Source: JALZUV01 sp964654855 (GTDB lineage Bacteria > Pseudomonadota > Alphaproteobacteria > Rickettsiales > JALZUV01). Taken from it: a DNA stretch of 64,000 bases. A program made the position numbers and the translations under genes. The stretch lies in NCBI GenBank assembly GCA_964654855.1, contig CAZZJS010000006.1:1-64000 (forward strand), written 5' to 3'. A model generated the notes under the pieces. The model was given only the letters and a program-made list of their open reading frames with translations, did no database searches and was not told the DNA's origin. This document shows positions 9,831 through 18,976 of this stretch, in pieces; the stretch's first letter is position 1; each line of letters starts with the position of its first letter.

Positions 9831-9833
9831 ACT

Positions 9834-11189
9834 ATGTCAACGGCAGAAATTTACGCACCTAAAGAGGAGCACAGTTATTTTCTAGGGTTACGTGCATCAG
9901 CACTACTCGAGATGGCGATTATTTTCTTTTTGCTACTGGTAGCAAATACCGTCTTTGGTGATGGTGATCGCTTTGTAGACTTTACGCCGCATCCTTTCTG
10001 GGTGGTCGTTATTCTTATGGCGGTGCAATATGGTACAGCAGAAGGCGTTTTGGCTGCAATTCTTTCGTCATTATTCTTATTGATCGGGAATTTGCCGGAG
10101 CAAGCGCTGAATCAAGATACATATGACTATTTGTATGTTATTTTCCGTCTTCCGATCCTATGGATGATTGCGGCGGTTATTATTGGTGAATTGCGCCAAC
10201 GTCATGTACGTGAGCGTGAGCATCTTCTGAAGGAACTGCATGAATCGCGCGAACGTGAGCGCATTATTGCAGAATCTTATAGTAGCGTAAAGAGCTTGAA
10301 AGAGAAGCTAGAGCTTAAAATTGCTGGGCAACTACGTGGTGCGGTTAATACATTCCGTGCAGCAAAGGCGATTGAGAAAAATCATCCAACAGAAGTTCTG
10401 CAAGGGGTGCAAGAGCTTGTTCGCTCGACTATGCAACCTGAGAAGTTTTCGGTCTATGTATTGAACAAAGATGGTCTTATTCCGACCATTACTTATGGCT
10501 GGGCTTCAGAAGATAATTTCCAAGAGAAGTTTAGTGCGCAAGATGAGCTTTATAAAGCAGTTATTGGTGGGCAACAAACACTCTGCATCGCGAATAATGA
10601 TCATCAAAGTATTATTGCTGATCAGGGCGTATTAATTGGCCCATTGGTAGATAAAGAAACAGGTGAAATCAGCGGGATGCTAAAAATTGAGGAAATAGGT
10701 TTCCTTGATCTGAACCTAAGTACGATTGAAACTTTCCATGCAATTTGTGAATGGGTTGGTATGGCGCTTGTTAATGCTAATCGTTATCAAGATGCAAAAG
10801 AAGGAAGTATTGTTAACCCGGATAACAATCTAATGAGTCACGGGTATTACAAGCAATATACTGACTTTATTACATCGCTTGGTAAACGTGTAGGTTTCTC
10901 TGTGAATATGATTCTGATTCAGTTGACGAATTCAGACAAGCTGACAGGTGAGCAGCGTACAAAAACTGCCCGTGTTATTTCCGAGGCTGTTGGCGAGGCG
11001 CTGCGCTCGGTTGATATGGCATTTGACTATCAAAAGAATGGTGAAGAATATTCTATCGTTCTGCCAGCGACAAACCGTAGTGGTGCAAAAATTGTATTGA
11101 GTAAACTTGAAGAAAGCATTGCGAGTAAATTGCCTAAGTCGATTCCCGCTGATTTTGCTTTAACTACTCACACGATTCACGAAGCGTAA
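9834..11189 (+). CDS. pelD: PelD: inner-membrane c-di-GMP receptor
   Basis: A 451-residue protein with four predicted membrane helices (about 22-40, 53-65, 70-86, 104-118), a coiled-coil linker rich in Arg/Glu (120-165), a GAF domain (about 180-315) and a degenerate GGDEF domain (about 335-440). The active-site GGDEF is replaced by NGEEY (residues 402-406), so cyclase activity is unlikely. The inhibitory-site motif RxxD is kept as RSVD (391-394), the c-di-GMP-binding signature of PelD. In the known system binding of c-di-GMP to PelD switches on polymer synthesis by PelF. It sits 3 bases after pelB and 19 before pelE. Confidence 0.92.
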   Translation: MSTAEIYAPKEEHSYFLGLRASALLEMAIIFFLLLVANTVFGDGDRFVDFTPHPFWVVVILMAVQYGTAEGVLAAILSSLFLLIGNLPEQALNQDTYDYLYVIFRLPILWMIAAVIIGELRQRHVREREHLLKELHESRERERIIAESYSSVKSLKEKLELKIAGQLRGAVNTFRAAKAIEKNHPTEVLQGVQELVRSTMQPEKFSVYVLNKDGLIPTITYGWASEDNFQEKFSAQDELYKAVIGGQQTLCIANNDHQSIIADQGVLIGPLVDKETGEISGMLKIEEIGFLDLNLSTIETFHAICEWVGMALVNANRYQDAKEGSIVNPDNNLMSHGYYKQYTDFITSLGKRVGFSVNMILIQLTNSDKLTGEQRTKTARVISEAVGEALRSVDMAFDYQKNGEEYSIVLPATNRSGAKIVLSKLEESIASKLPKSIPADFALTTHTIHEA

Positions 11190-11208
11190 AATAGAGATTT
11201 AGAGATCG

Positions 11209-12348
11209 ATGATGCATAATGATTCTACAATGACGGTTGATGATTATCTCGAGGGCGCTGATGTCCACGAGGAACACTATCAGCCTATCACTGGCGCACC
11301 GCTAGCAATGGTTTTTTGCGTATTGCTGACGATTGGTCATGCGATTAATATCTACCTTCTTTTCTGGCAGGGGACGGTACCACTACTTAATCTGATCATT
11401 CATATTGTGTTAGTTGCTATCGCTGGTTTCTTAGTTTCACTTTTGGGGCGTTCTGGCCTAGATACGCGCTTTGCCCGATTGGCTTTTGTTTCAACCGCAG
11501 TCATGAGTGTCTTAGGAGCGATTGGAACCTTGCTTGCGTTAGTGCAAAGTATTTTTTATCTACGTTTTCGTACTAGTTTTCAAGAATGGTACCAATCAAT
11601 CTTCCCGCATGTGCGTTTATCTAATTCTGAGGAAATCGCTGAAGGGATTGAACTCGGACATGATGAGCACCCGATTGATTACACGATTATGTCCTTCATG
11701 GATGTCATGGAAATTGGTAGTGAGAAACAAAAACGTGATGCTTTAAGTAAAATGACAGCATCTTTTCATCCGAGCTTCTCTAAGTCTTTTAAGCGTGCTC
11801 TTATGGATAATAGCAGCGCAATTCGTGTGCAAGCGGCGACGGCAATTGCGCGTATTGAGAACCGTTTCCACGACCGTCTTTTGAAAATTGAGAATTTACA
11901 TCGTGAGCATCCGAATAATCATATTATTTTAAAAGCACTTGCTGATCATTATGATAATTATGCTTATACAGGGCTGTTGGATGAAGGGCGTGAGATGATT
12001 AACCGTGAAAAAGCTTATGGTTACTACATGGATTACCTCAATATGCGCCCTGAAGATAATATGGCTCGCCCAAAGATTGGCCGTTTACTGATTCGTATGA
12101 ACCGTCATGAAGATGCTGCTAAGTGGTTTAAGCGTTGCTTAGATGAGGGGTACGGTACAGATTCTATCAAAATGTGGTATATTGAATCACTCTACCATAT
12201 TGGTGATTTTGATGCGTTGCGTCGTGCAGCATCAAGCTACCAAGTTGATCTTAAACATTACCAAGAAACACAGCCTGAAATTGCCGATAGTATCTATTTA
12301 TGGGCACAAGCGGGGCTATCAGATAAACAAGTGAAGGCCGCAGGATGA
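11209..12348 (+). CDS. pelE: PelE: inner-membrane TPR protein of the Pel synthase complex
   Basis: A 379-residue protein with a hydrophobic N-terminal region holding two to three membrane segments (about 31-50, 55-80, 91-117) and a cytoplasmic helical/TPR part (about 170-375; for example PEDNMARPKIGRLLIRMNRHED). In the Pel machine PelE bridges PelD, PelF and PelG at the inner membrane. Sequence conservation in PelE is low, so the name rests mainly on its position between pelD and pelF and on the membrane-plus-TPR architecture. Two adjacent ATG codons occur at 11209 and 11212, with a weak purine stretch (TAGAGA) upstream. Its end overlaps pelF by 4 bases. Confidence 0.83.
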   Translation: MMHNDSTMTVDDYLEGADVHEEHYQPITGAPLAMVFCVLLTIGHAINIYLLFWQGTVPLLNLIIHIVLVAIAGFLVSLLGRSGLDTRFARLAFVSTAVMSVLGAIGTLLALVQSIFYLRFRTSFQEWYQSIFPHVRLSNSEEIAEGIELGHDEHPIDYTIMSFMDVMEIGSEKQKRDALSKMTASFHPSFSKSFKRALMDNSSAIRVQAATAIARIENRFHDRLLKIENLHREHPNNHIILKALADHYDNYAYTGLLDEGREMINREKAYGYYMDYLNMRPEDNMARPKIGRLLIRMNRHEDAAKWFKRCLDEGYGTDSIKMWYIESLYHIGDFDALRRAASSYQVDLKHYQETQPEIADSIYLWAQAGLSDKQVKAAG

Positions 12349-13844
12349 GACTAGAAACCGCAGATATTTGCCTAATTCTTGAAGGTACGTACCCTTACGT
12401 TTCGGGAGGTGTGTCTACGTGGACGCATGAGATGATTTCTAATCTTCCGGATAAATCATTCCATCTGATGTGTATTCTTCCACCAGATGCTGAGGTGGAG
12501 CGTAAATATGATATTCCAGATAATGTTGTGGGAATTACTCATGTGCGTCTGCAGAATCTTCCAGAGACGAGTAATTTAGCTTCTTTAAAGTCGTTCCTCA
12601 AATCGATTGAGAAACCATTAACTACCATCACTAATAATGGGGCGACAGGTGAAGATTATTCTGAGCTTCTGCGTCTGCTTCGCGCGCAAGGTGGTTTGGG
12701 ATATGAAGCATTGATGGAGGGTGAAGAGGCATTCGCTCTTATCAACCGTATGTATTTAAACGGTTATGAAGAGAACTCATTCCTAGATTATTTCTGGTCT
12801 TGGCGAGCACTAATGGGAAGCTTGTTTAGTATCTCATTAGCTGAAATTCCACCCGCTCATATGTATCATACACTTTCTACTGGTTATGCAGGAATGCTAG
12901 CTGCACGTGCAAAGATCGAAACAGGGAAACCTGTTGTTCTAACTGAGCATGGTATCTATACGAATGAACGCCGTATTGAGGTAGCTTCGGCAGAATGGCT
13001 AGAGCAAACAGCATCGAAAGCACTAACAATTGATCATGTCCGTAACAATTTACGTGACTTCTGGTCGAATACTTTTTCTAGTTTCTCGCGTATTTGTTAC
13101 GATGCGTGTGATCATATTTATACGTTATTTGAAGGCAATAAGGTGCTTCAGATCAACGATGGAGCAAACCCAGATAAGGTAACCGTTATTCCAAACGGAG
13201 TTGATGTAGATCGCTTTGCGAAAATTAAAAGCGAATCACATGATCGTGCAACCTTAGCTCTTATTGGACGTGTTGTGCCTATTAAAGATATTAAAAGCTT
13301 CTTGCGTGCGACCGCAATGGTGCAAGAGAATATTCCTGATGTGCGCGTGTTGCTCATGGGCCCAACAGATGAAGATCAAGTTTACTATGAAGAATGTAAA
13401 CAGATTGTTGAATATATGGGGCTAACTGAGAATGTTACCTTCACGGGGCAAGTGAATATTGATAAATATTTAGGCCAAATTGACGTGATGGTGCTTTCAA
13501 GTATTAGTGAAGGCATGCCTTTGACTGTTCTGGAAGCAGGTGCTGCGGGTATCCCGAGTGTGACGACTGATGTAGGTGCGTGTAGCGAAATGATATACGG
13601 CGTAAGCGATGAAGATCGCGCGATTGGTGATGGTGGAATGATTGTGCCATTATCTAACCCTACAGCGTTAGCGGAAGCTATTTTGCAACTCCTCAGTAAT
13701 GGTGAGTTACGCGAAAAAATGGGCGCAAATATGGCAAAACGCGTGAATAAATACTATACAAAAGCAGATCAAATAGCTGCCTATGAGAATGTATATTCGC
13801 ATTATATTGCGTATGGCTCAGGGCAACAAAAGCAAGCAAGTTAG
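12345..13844 (+). CDS. pelF: PelF: cytosolic GT4 glycosyltransferase (Pel polymerase)
   Basis: A 499-residue GT-B glycosyltransferase of family GT4. The N-terminal signature LILEGTYPYVSGGVSTWTHE is characteristic of PelF. The C-terminal half has the nucleotide-sugar site: VTVIPNGVDVDRF, ALIGRVVPIKDIKSFLRA, and the EX7E motif in SISEGMPLTVLEAGAAG. PelF polymerises the GalNAc-containing polymer from UDP-sugars on the cytoplasmic face. It overlaps pelE by 4 bases (ATGA) and is followed after 14 bases by pelG. PelX at the head of the operon is the likely source of one sugar donor. Confidence 0.95.
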   Translation: MRLETADICLILEGTYPYVSGGVSTWTHEMISNLPDKSFHLMCILPPDAEVERKYDIPDNVVGITHVRLQNLPETSNLASLKSFLKSIEKPLTTITNNGATGEDYSELLRLLRAQGGLGYEALMEGEEAFALINRMYLNGYEENSFLDYFWSWRALMGSLFSISLAEIPPAHMYHTLSTGYAGMLAARAKIETGKPVVLTEHGIYTNERRIEVASAEWLEQTASKALTIDHVRNNLRDFWSNTFSSFSRICYDACDHIYTLFEGNKVLQINDGANPDKVTVIPNGVDVDRFAKIKSESHDRATLALIGRVVPIKDIKSFLRATAMVQENIPDVRVLLMGPTDEDQVYYEECKQIVEYMGLTENVTFTGQVNIDKYLGQIDVMVLSSISEGMPLTVLEAGAAGIPSVTTDVGACSEMIYGVSDEDRAIGDGGMIVPLSNPTALAEAILQLLSNGELREKMGANMAKRVNKYYTKADQIAAYENVYSHYIAYGSGQQKQAS

Positions 13845-13858
13845 GGACGTAAAAGAAA

Positions 13859-15265
13859 ATGGCTGGTATTGGATTTACTCTTAAAAAACTAACTCAAAAA
13901 GATGATCTTTTGGGGGTAGCTCATGCGTATGGCGTTGCGATGTTCGCAGCAGCTGGACCATGGATTTTTACGATTTTTGCGCTTGCGGGGATCACGAATG
14001 TCTACACCAACTTCTTCGGAATGGAAGGCCTGTTAAACTTTCGTGTCGTGGTGATTTATAACTTTGCATTCTCGCTCGTTTTGTCTGCGCCGGTTTATAT
14101 GGTCGCGACACGTTACATTGCCGATAATATACATAGGCGAAATGTAACTAATGTTCCGTCTATCATGATTGGTTCGATGATTTTATCTTACGCGATCCAA
14201 TTGCCTGTCGGTGCATTCTTCTATCTAGGGTATGTAGAATTGCCTTTAAGTATGCAACTTAGCGCGATGCTTAACCTGTTTATGCTAACGACTGTATGGC
14301 TGCTAGGTGTATTCTTAACAGCATTGAAAGATTATAAAGCTGTTGGTTGGGCCTATGGTATCGGTATGGTAATTGCTGTTGTTCTAGCACAAATTTTAAA
14401 AGATGTGTTCTCTGAAGTGGGGATGTTGAATGGTTTCACTATTGGTTTAGCCTTTATCGTTTTCTCTCTCGCAGCAAAAGTATTCTCCGAATATGCGTAT
14501 AAATTTAATGAGCCATTTGATTTAAATAGCTACTTCAAAAAATATTGGGAATTGGCACTTGGTGGTCTGTTCTATAATGCAGCTATCTGGGTTGATAAGT
14601 GGATCATGTGGTTCGCGCCAGAATCTTGGGTGGCAACGCATGAAGGTGTAGCAACAGGAATGCGTATGTATCCTGACTATGACAGTGCGATGTTCTTGGC
14701 GTATCTTACAATTATCCCAGCGATGGCCGTGTTCGTATTCGCTGTCGAAACGAATTTCTTTGAGCGCTATCAGCGTTTTTACGACAATATTCTTGAGCAT
14801 AAGCCGTTGCGTAAAATTCTTTCAAATCACAAAGCTGTGATCGATAGCATTTCAAATTCTGCGCGTAACTTTATCATTGTGCAGGGGACGATCGTATTCT
14901 TGGCGATTGTGTTAGCACCCCAATTCTTTGAGTTGATCAATGTGAATAATAAGCAAATTGGTATGTTCCGTATGGGCGTATTGGGAGCATTCTTCCATGT
15001 GCTGATGCTGTTTGAAATGATCATCCTTTCTTACTTTGATTGCCGTGCACGGGTGATGTGGTTAAGCTTAGCCTATTTAATTCTCAATGCGGTGCTGACG
15101 ATTATTACAATGCAGTGGGGCTTTGCTTATTATGGTTATGGCTACCTGTTATCTTCTATGATCGTATTCGTGATTACGAGTGTGATGCTCTTCAACTACA
15201 TTAAGAAGTTGCCATATCACGCCTTCATTACGAATAATAACTCAATCAAGCACGTTAAAGCTTAA
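13859..15265 (+). CDS. pelG: PelG: inner-membrane Pel transporter subunit
   Basis: A 468-residue polytopic protein with about twelve membrane helices and a PelG-typical start (MAGIGFTLKKLTQKDDLLG). PelG belongs to the MOP flippase superfamily and is thought to carry the growing Pel chain across the inner membrane together with PelD and PelE. Recognisable blocks include AAGPWIFTIFALAGI, the Trp-rich patch WVDKWIMWFAPES around residues 246-258, and a late motif SYFDCRARVMW. The start has a modest purine-rich leader (GGGACGTAAAAGAAA). It is the last gene of the operon and is followed at once by a rho-independent terminator. Confidence 0.93.
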   Translation: MAGIGFTLKKLTQKDDLLGVAHAYGVAMFAAAGPWIFTIFALAGITNVYTNFFGMEGLLNFRVVVIYNFAFSLVLSAPVYMVATRYIADNIHRRNVTNVPSIMIGSMILSYAIQLPVGAFFYLGYVELPLSMQLSAMLNLFMLTTVWLLGVFLTALKDYKAVGWAYGIGMVIAVVLAQILKDVFSEVGMLNGFTIGLAFIVFSLAAKVFSEYAYKFNEPFDLNSYFKKYWELALGGLFYNAAIWVDKWIMWFAPESWVATHEGVATGMRMYPDYDSAMFLAYLTIIPAMAVFVFAVETNFFERYQRFYDNILEHKPLRKILSNHKAVIDSISNSARNFIIVQGTIVFLAIVLAPQFFELINVNNKQIGMFRMGVLGAFFHVLMLFEMIILSYFDCRARVMWLSLAYLILNAVLTIITMQWGFAYYGYGYLLSSMIVFVITSVMLFNYIKKLPYHAFITNNNSIKHVKA

Positions 15266-15291
15266 GCTTAAGACGAGCGAGAAATACAAAG

Positions 15292-15323
15292 CAGCTGCGA
15301 TGAAAACCGCGGCTGTTTTTTTT
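15292..15323 (+). terminator. Rho-independent terminator of the Pel operon
   Basis: An 8-base-pair stem (15292-15299 with 15308-15315, one T-G wobble) with an 8-base loop is followed by eight T residues. It lies 26 bases after the pelG stop. The opposite strand, downstream of hemA, has only a weak T-rich stretch after the same stem, so it may stop hemA transcripts poorly at best. Confidence 0.88.
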
Positions 15324-15357
15324 AGTATATTTAAGAAGAGAGAGGTAGAGAGCCTAA

Positions 15358-16587
15358 TTAAGCAACGAGTGCAATAGGCGGATAGTTGCGCGTAATGCCG
15401 AGCCGAGCAAAAGCTTCATCCAGCGCGCTAACTAATTCCTGCATCATAATTTCTGTATGCAATGGCGTAGGCGTAAAGCGCAAACGCTCTGTACCTTTAG
15501 GAACAGTTGGAAAATTAATCGGCTGTACGTAGATGCCGTATTCTTCCAACAAGATATCACTCGCTTGTTTGCAAAGCTCAGGATTTCCCACATAAATAGG
15601 CACGATATGAGTTTCGCCATCATTCATAATGGGGAGCTCTTTTGTTTCTAGCAGTTCGCGTAAACGTGAAACTGTCGCACGTTGTCCTTTGCGCTCTTCA
15701 TCACTTTCCATCAAGTGGCTGATACTAGCGTGAGCCGCTGCAGCCTGTGCCGGAGGAATAGCTGTCGTGAAAATAAAGGCGGGCGCAAAGCTACGAATTA
15801 CATCAATCGCAGCTGAGCTGGCTGTAATATAACCACCCATCACTCCAAACGCTTTACCAAGCGTTCCTTGGATTATATCAACTTGATCCATCAATCCTTG
15901 TTCTTGTGCAAGGCCAGCCCCGGTCTCGCCATACATACCCACGGCGTGCACTTCATCTAAATAGGTCAATGCGTTATATTTTTTAGCTAGTGCGATGAAC
16001 TCTTTAATGAGGCCTGTATCACCATCCATGGAATAAACAGACTCAAACGCGATGATCTTGGGACGGTTAATATCGATCGCTTTTAGAAGTTCTTCCAAAT
16101 GCTCGACATCATTATGGCGGAAAATATGTTTTTCCATGCCGCTGCCACGAATACCGTGAATCATCGAAGCGTGATTGCAGACATCAGAGAAAAGAACGCA
16201 ATCAGGTAGGTGTTTGGCAAGGGTAGAGAGTGCGCCCTCATTTGCATTATAACCAGAGGAAAAAACCAATGCGGCTTCTTTTTGATGAAGTGTTGCGAGC
16301 AATTTCTCTAATTCCGTAATGTAATGGTGATTGCCCGAAATATTACGTGTGCCGCCAGCGCCAACTCCCGCGCTGTCAATGGCTTCTTTCATTGCCGCTA
16401 GCACTTTAGGGTGTTGTCCCATGCCTAAATAGTCATTACTGCACCATACGGTAATGTCGCGGTCTGCACTATGACTGTAAGCTTTGGGGAAGTCGCCAAC
16501 GCGGCGTTGTAGATCATTAAATACGCGATAACGGCCTTCGTCTTTCAACGAGTCGATTGCGGCGTGAAAATGTCTATCATAATCCAT
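15358..16587 (-). CDS. hemA: 5-aminolevulinate synthase
   Basis: Condenses glycine and succinyl-CoA to 5-aminolevulinate, the first step of haem synthesis by the C4 (Shemin) route typical of alphaproteobacteria and mitochondria. The protein has 409 residues, the usual length of the bacterial enzyme. PLP-enzyme motifs are clear: WCSNDYLGMGQHP near residue 48, GAGGTRNISG around 77-86, DEVHAVGMYG at 211-220 and the Schiff-base lysine Lys245 in GTLGKAFGVMGG. Its start codon shares one base with the stop of ctaA (TAATG), so the two haem genes form one coupled unit. Confidence 0.97.
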   Translation of the reverse strand: MDYDRHFHAAIDSLKDEGRYRVFNDLQRRVGDFPKAYSHSADRDITVWCSNDYLGMGQHPKVLAAMKEAIDSAGVGAGGTRNISGNHHYITELEKLLATLHQKEAALVFSSGYNANEGALSTLAKHLPDCVLFSDVCNHASMIHGIRGSGMEKHIFRHNDVEHLEELLKAIDINRPKIIAFESVYSMDGDTGLIKEFIALAKKYNALTYLDEVHAVGMYGETGAGLAQEQGLMDQVDIIQGTLGKAFGVMGGYITASSAAIDVIRSFAPAFIFTTAIPPAQAAAAHASISHLMESDEERKGQRATVSRLRELLETKELPIMNDGETHIVPIYVGNPELCKQASDILLEEYGIYVQPINFPTVPKGTERLRFTPTPLHTEIMMQELVSALDEAFARLGITRNYPPIALVA

Positions 16588-17618
16588 TATTGAAGCCTTG
16601 TAGCGCTGCTACGTGCGTAAAGCAAGGCCACAGCGCATCCTAATAGAATTAATGCTACAAATTGATGCAAGAGGGCGAGTAATAACGGAACGTGGTGGAT
16701 AATCGTTAAAGCGCCGAGTGTGATTTGTAATATTAGAACGATAATTAAGCTGTGACAGCATGCTTGCGTGAAATTGCAGAGTTTCTCTTTTTGTAATTTC
16801 CAAATGAGCACACCTATATAGACTGTAAGCAGTAAGGCACCCAAGCGGTGGATGAATTGTACAGTTGTTGCATTTTGATAGAGGTTCTTCCACCAAGGTT
16901 CTTGTAGCCATAATCCATCAGGAAGCCATTGACCATTCATGGTGGGGAAGTTGTCATAGGCAAGGCCGGCATCTAGGCCTGCGACCAAAGCACCTAAAAT
17001 GATTTGAATGAAGGTGGCAATAATCAGCCCGAAAGGCAGTATTGAAAAATGGTTTATGTGTGCTGGGCGGAACAGCTTTAGCCATTGCCAAAGCAATAAA
17101 CTAAAAAGCAAACAGGCCATGCTTAAATGCGAGGCGAGGCGTAAAGGGCTTACCGAGGGTTCATTCACAAGGCCGCTTTTTACCATATACCAGCCGAGTA
17201 ATCCTTGCGCTCCCCCGAGTAAGAAAATACCACCAAGTTTCAACGCTAGAGGGCGCGAGAGCATTCCTTTGATAAGGAAAAAGGCAAATGGTAAAAAGAA
17301 TACCAAGCCGGTAACACGGCCTAAAACACGGTGGATATATTCCAACCAGAAGATGCCTTTAAATTCATTCACGCTCATTCCGAAGTTAATCTTCTGATAT
17401 TCAGGTGAAGTTTTATAATGTTCAAATTCGACGAGCCACTCAGCTTCATTTAACGGTGGAAAGATACCATTAATCGGATGCCAGTTAACCATGGAGAGGC
17501 CCGATTCTGTTAAGCGAGTTAGCCCGCCAATAACCACCATTAGCATGACCATGCATAACATAACGGTGAGCCAGGTGAAGAGTGGCTTGCGGTTTGGAAT
17601 GAAGGCGTTAGATTGCAC
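16587..17618 (-). CDS. ctaA: Heme A synthase (COX15/CtaA)
   Basis: Membrane enzyme that oxidises the methyl group of heme O to make heme A for aa3-type cytochrome oxidase. It has 343 residues, eight membrane helices and the alphaproteobacterial/mitochondrial type-2 signatures VIGGLTRLTESGLSM, WLEYIHRVLGRVTG and QFIHRLGALLL, which carry paired histidine haem ligands. The start used is GTG at 17618; no in-frame ATG lies close upstream. The divergent gene begins at 17624, five bases away, so any promoter must lie inside the neighbour, or one of the two starts is further in. It is coupled to hemA downstream. Confidence 0.93.
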   Translation of the reverse strand: MQSNAFIPNRKPLFTWLTVMLCMVMLMVVIGGLTRLTESGLSMVNWHPINGIFPPLNEAEWLVEFEHYKTSPEYQKINFGMSVNEFKGIFWLEYIHRVLGRVTGLVFFLPFAFFLIKGMLSRPLALKLGGIFLLGGAQGLLGWYMVKSGLVNEPSVSPLRLASHLSMACLLFSLLLWQWLKLFRPAHINHFSILPFGLIIATFIQIILGALVAGLDAGLAYDNFPTMNGQWLPDGLWLQEPWWKNLYQNATTVQFIHRLGALLLTVYIGVLIWKLQKEKLCNFTQACCHSLIIVLILQITLGALTIIHHVPLLLALLHQFVALILLGCAVALLYARSSATRLQ

Positions 17619-17623
17619 GCATC

Positions 17624-18976
17624 ATGTCTAGCAGTAGCCAATCTCTCTTTCCAGCCTTTTCACAGCTTTCGGATGAACCAAAGCGTCAAGCGAAAGGGTG
17701 GCTAAAACTCGCTATCTTATCAGTTGCTTTATCAGGTGTTGCCCCACTTATTTTGTTGGCTGGGCGTGCATCGCTTTATGCGGAAATAGCGAGTATTAAA
17801 CAATGGTTTGTGCCCGTTCTAGTGATTCATGTAAACTTATCTGTAGGGCTTTGGTTCTTAGCTATGACGATGATGTTATGGCGAGCTTTGTTACCTGTGA
17901 AGTTGCCGCTCGTATGGCATGGCGCGTCTGTTTTAAGTTTTCTATTGGGTGTTGTGATGATTGTGCTTGCGCCTTTTGCCGGCGGCGAAGCCTTTACCAG
18001 TAACTATATTCCTGTGCAGAATAATCCGGTCTTTTTCTTCGGCTTATCGCTTATTCTATCATCTTTGGTTTTGATGCTAGGAGCGTATCTTTGGACATTA
18101 TTAAAACAAACCAGTGAGGGTGTTATTGCCTTCATGGTGAATGGGAACTTATTGGTGCTCCTCACAGCGTTGGCTTGTTTTTCCTTCTCTATAATGCAAC
18201 ACCCTGAAGGTTATGGTGGTGAAGGTTATTATGAATCTATCTTTTGGGCGGGTGGGCATATTTTGCAATTTGTGTATGTGCAAATTGCGATGATTGCGTG
18301 GCTATGGATGGCAGAAAAGCTCGCTTTGCACTTACCGAAAATCTCAGTCATAAAGGCCGCTTTTGGTTTGCTTACTTTAGTAGCTTGTTCAAGTCCGCTT
18401 ATCTTCTTATTTGTCGATATTAACAGCTACTATCATATTAAATTCTTTAGCTGGCAGATGAATATTGTAACGGGCACTATACCGGGTTTATTAGCAGCAT
18501 ATTTGTTATTTCAATTGATCAAAGCATCCTCACGCCCAGCAATCTTTTGGGTGATGTTAATGTCGTTGATTCTGTTTTTGAGTGGGGGCTTTGTGGGCTT
18601 CCTCATTGAGGGAAGCAGTACGGTTATTCCCGCACATTATCATGGTTCAACGGTAGGTGTAACTTTGGCATTGATGGGAGTGGCTTATCTTCTATTGCCG
18701 GTCTTGGGCGGCAAACAGGTGGCGGCATGGAAAATGGCGAAATGGCAGCCCGTGCTTTACGGCGTAGGGCAGTTGTTGCATGTGATTGGTTTTGCAATTG
18801 CAGGCAGCGAAGGGGTAGGCCGCAAAGTAGCCGGTAGTATGGAAGGTTCGACCGAACTTGCGCAAGCGGGGATGCAGCTTGTGCGTTTAGGTGGAATCTT
18901 GGCCGTTATTGGCGGTGGGCTTTTTGTGTTAGTGATGCTTCGCGCGTGGCGGCAGAAACCTGATCAGGCAAATTAA
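17624..18976 (+). CDS. Heme-copper oxidase subunit I-like membrane protein
   Basis: A 450-residue protein with about twelve membrane helices that resembles a short heme-copper oxidase subunit I. Possible ligands survive in part: His69 (VIHVNLSVG, helix II position), His212 in WAGGHILQFVY (helix VI, CuB position) and a paired AHYH at 338-340 (helix X position). The double His expected in helix VII is not seen; the nearest is YYH at 269-271. It may therefore be a respiratory-chain relative, a nitric-oxide-reductase-like protein or a haem-binding accessory factor. Its place beside ctaA and hemA supports a haem or oxidase link. It overlaps the convergent SUMT gene by 71 bases. Fold likely; function not known. 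Confidence 0.65.
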   Translation: MSSSSQSLFPAFSQLSDEPKRQAKGWLKLAILSVALSGVAPLILLAGRASLYAEIASIKQWFVPVLVIHVNLSVGLWFLAMTMMLWRALLPVKLPLVWHGASVLSFLLGVVMIVLAPFAGGEAFTSNYIPVQNNPVFFFGLSLILSSLVLMLGAYLWTLLKQTSEGVIAFMVNGNLLVLLTALACFSFSIMQHPEGYGGEGYYESIFWAGGHILQFVYVQIAMIAWLWMAEKLALHLPKISVIKAAFGLLTLVACSSPLIFLFVDINSYYHIKFFSWQMNIVTGTIPGLLAAYLLFQLIKASSRPAIFWVMLMSLILFLSGGFVGFLIEGSSTVIPAHYHGSTVGVTLALMGVAYLLLPVLGGKQVAAWKMAKWQPVLYGVGQLLHVIGFAIAGSEGVGRKVAGSMEGSTELAQAGMQLVRLGGILAVIGGGLFVLVMLRAWRQKPDQAN

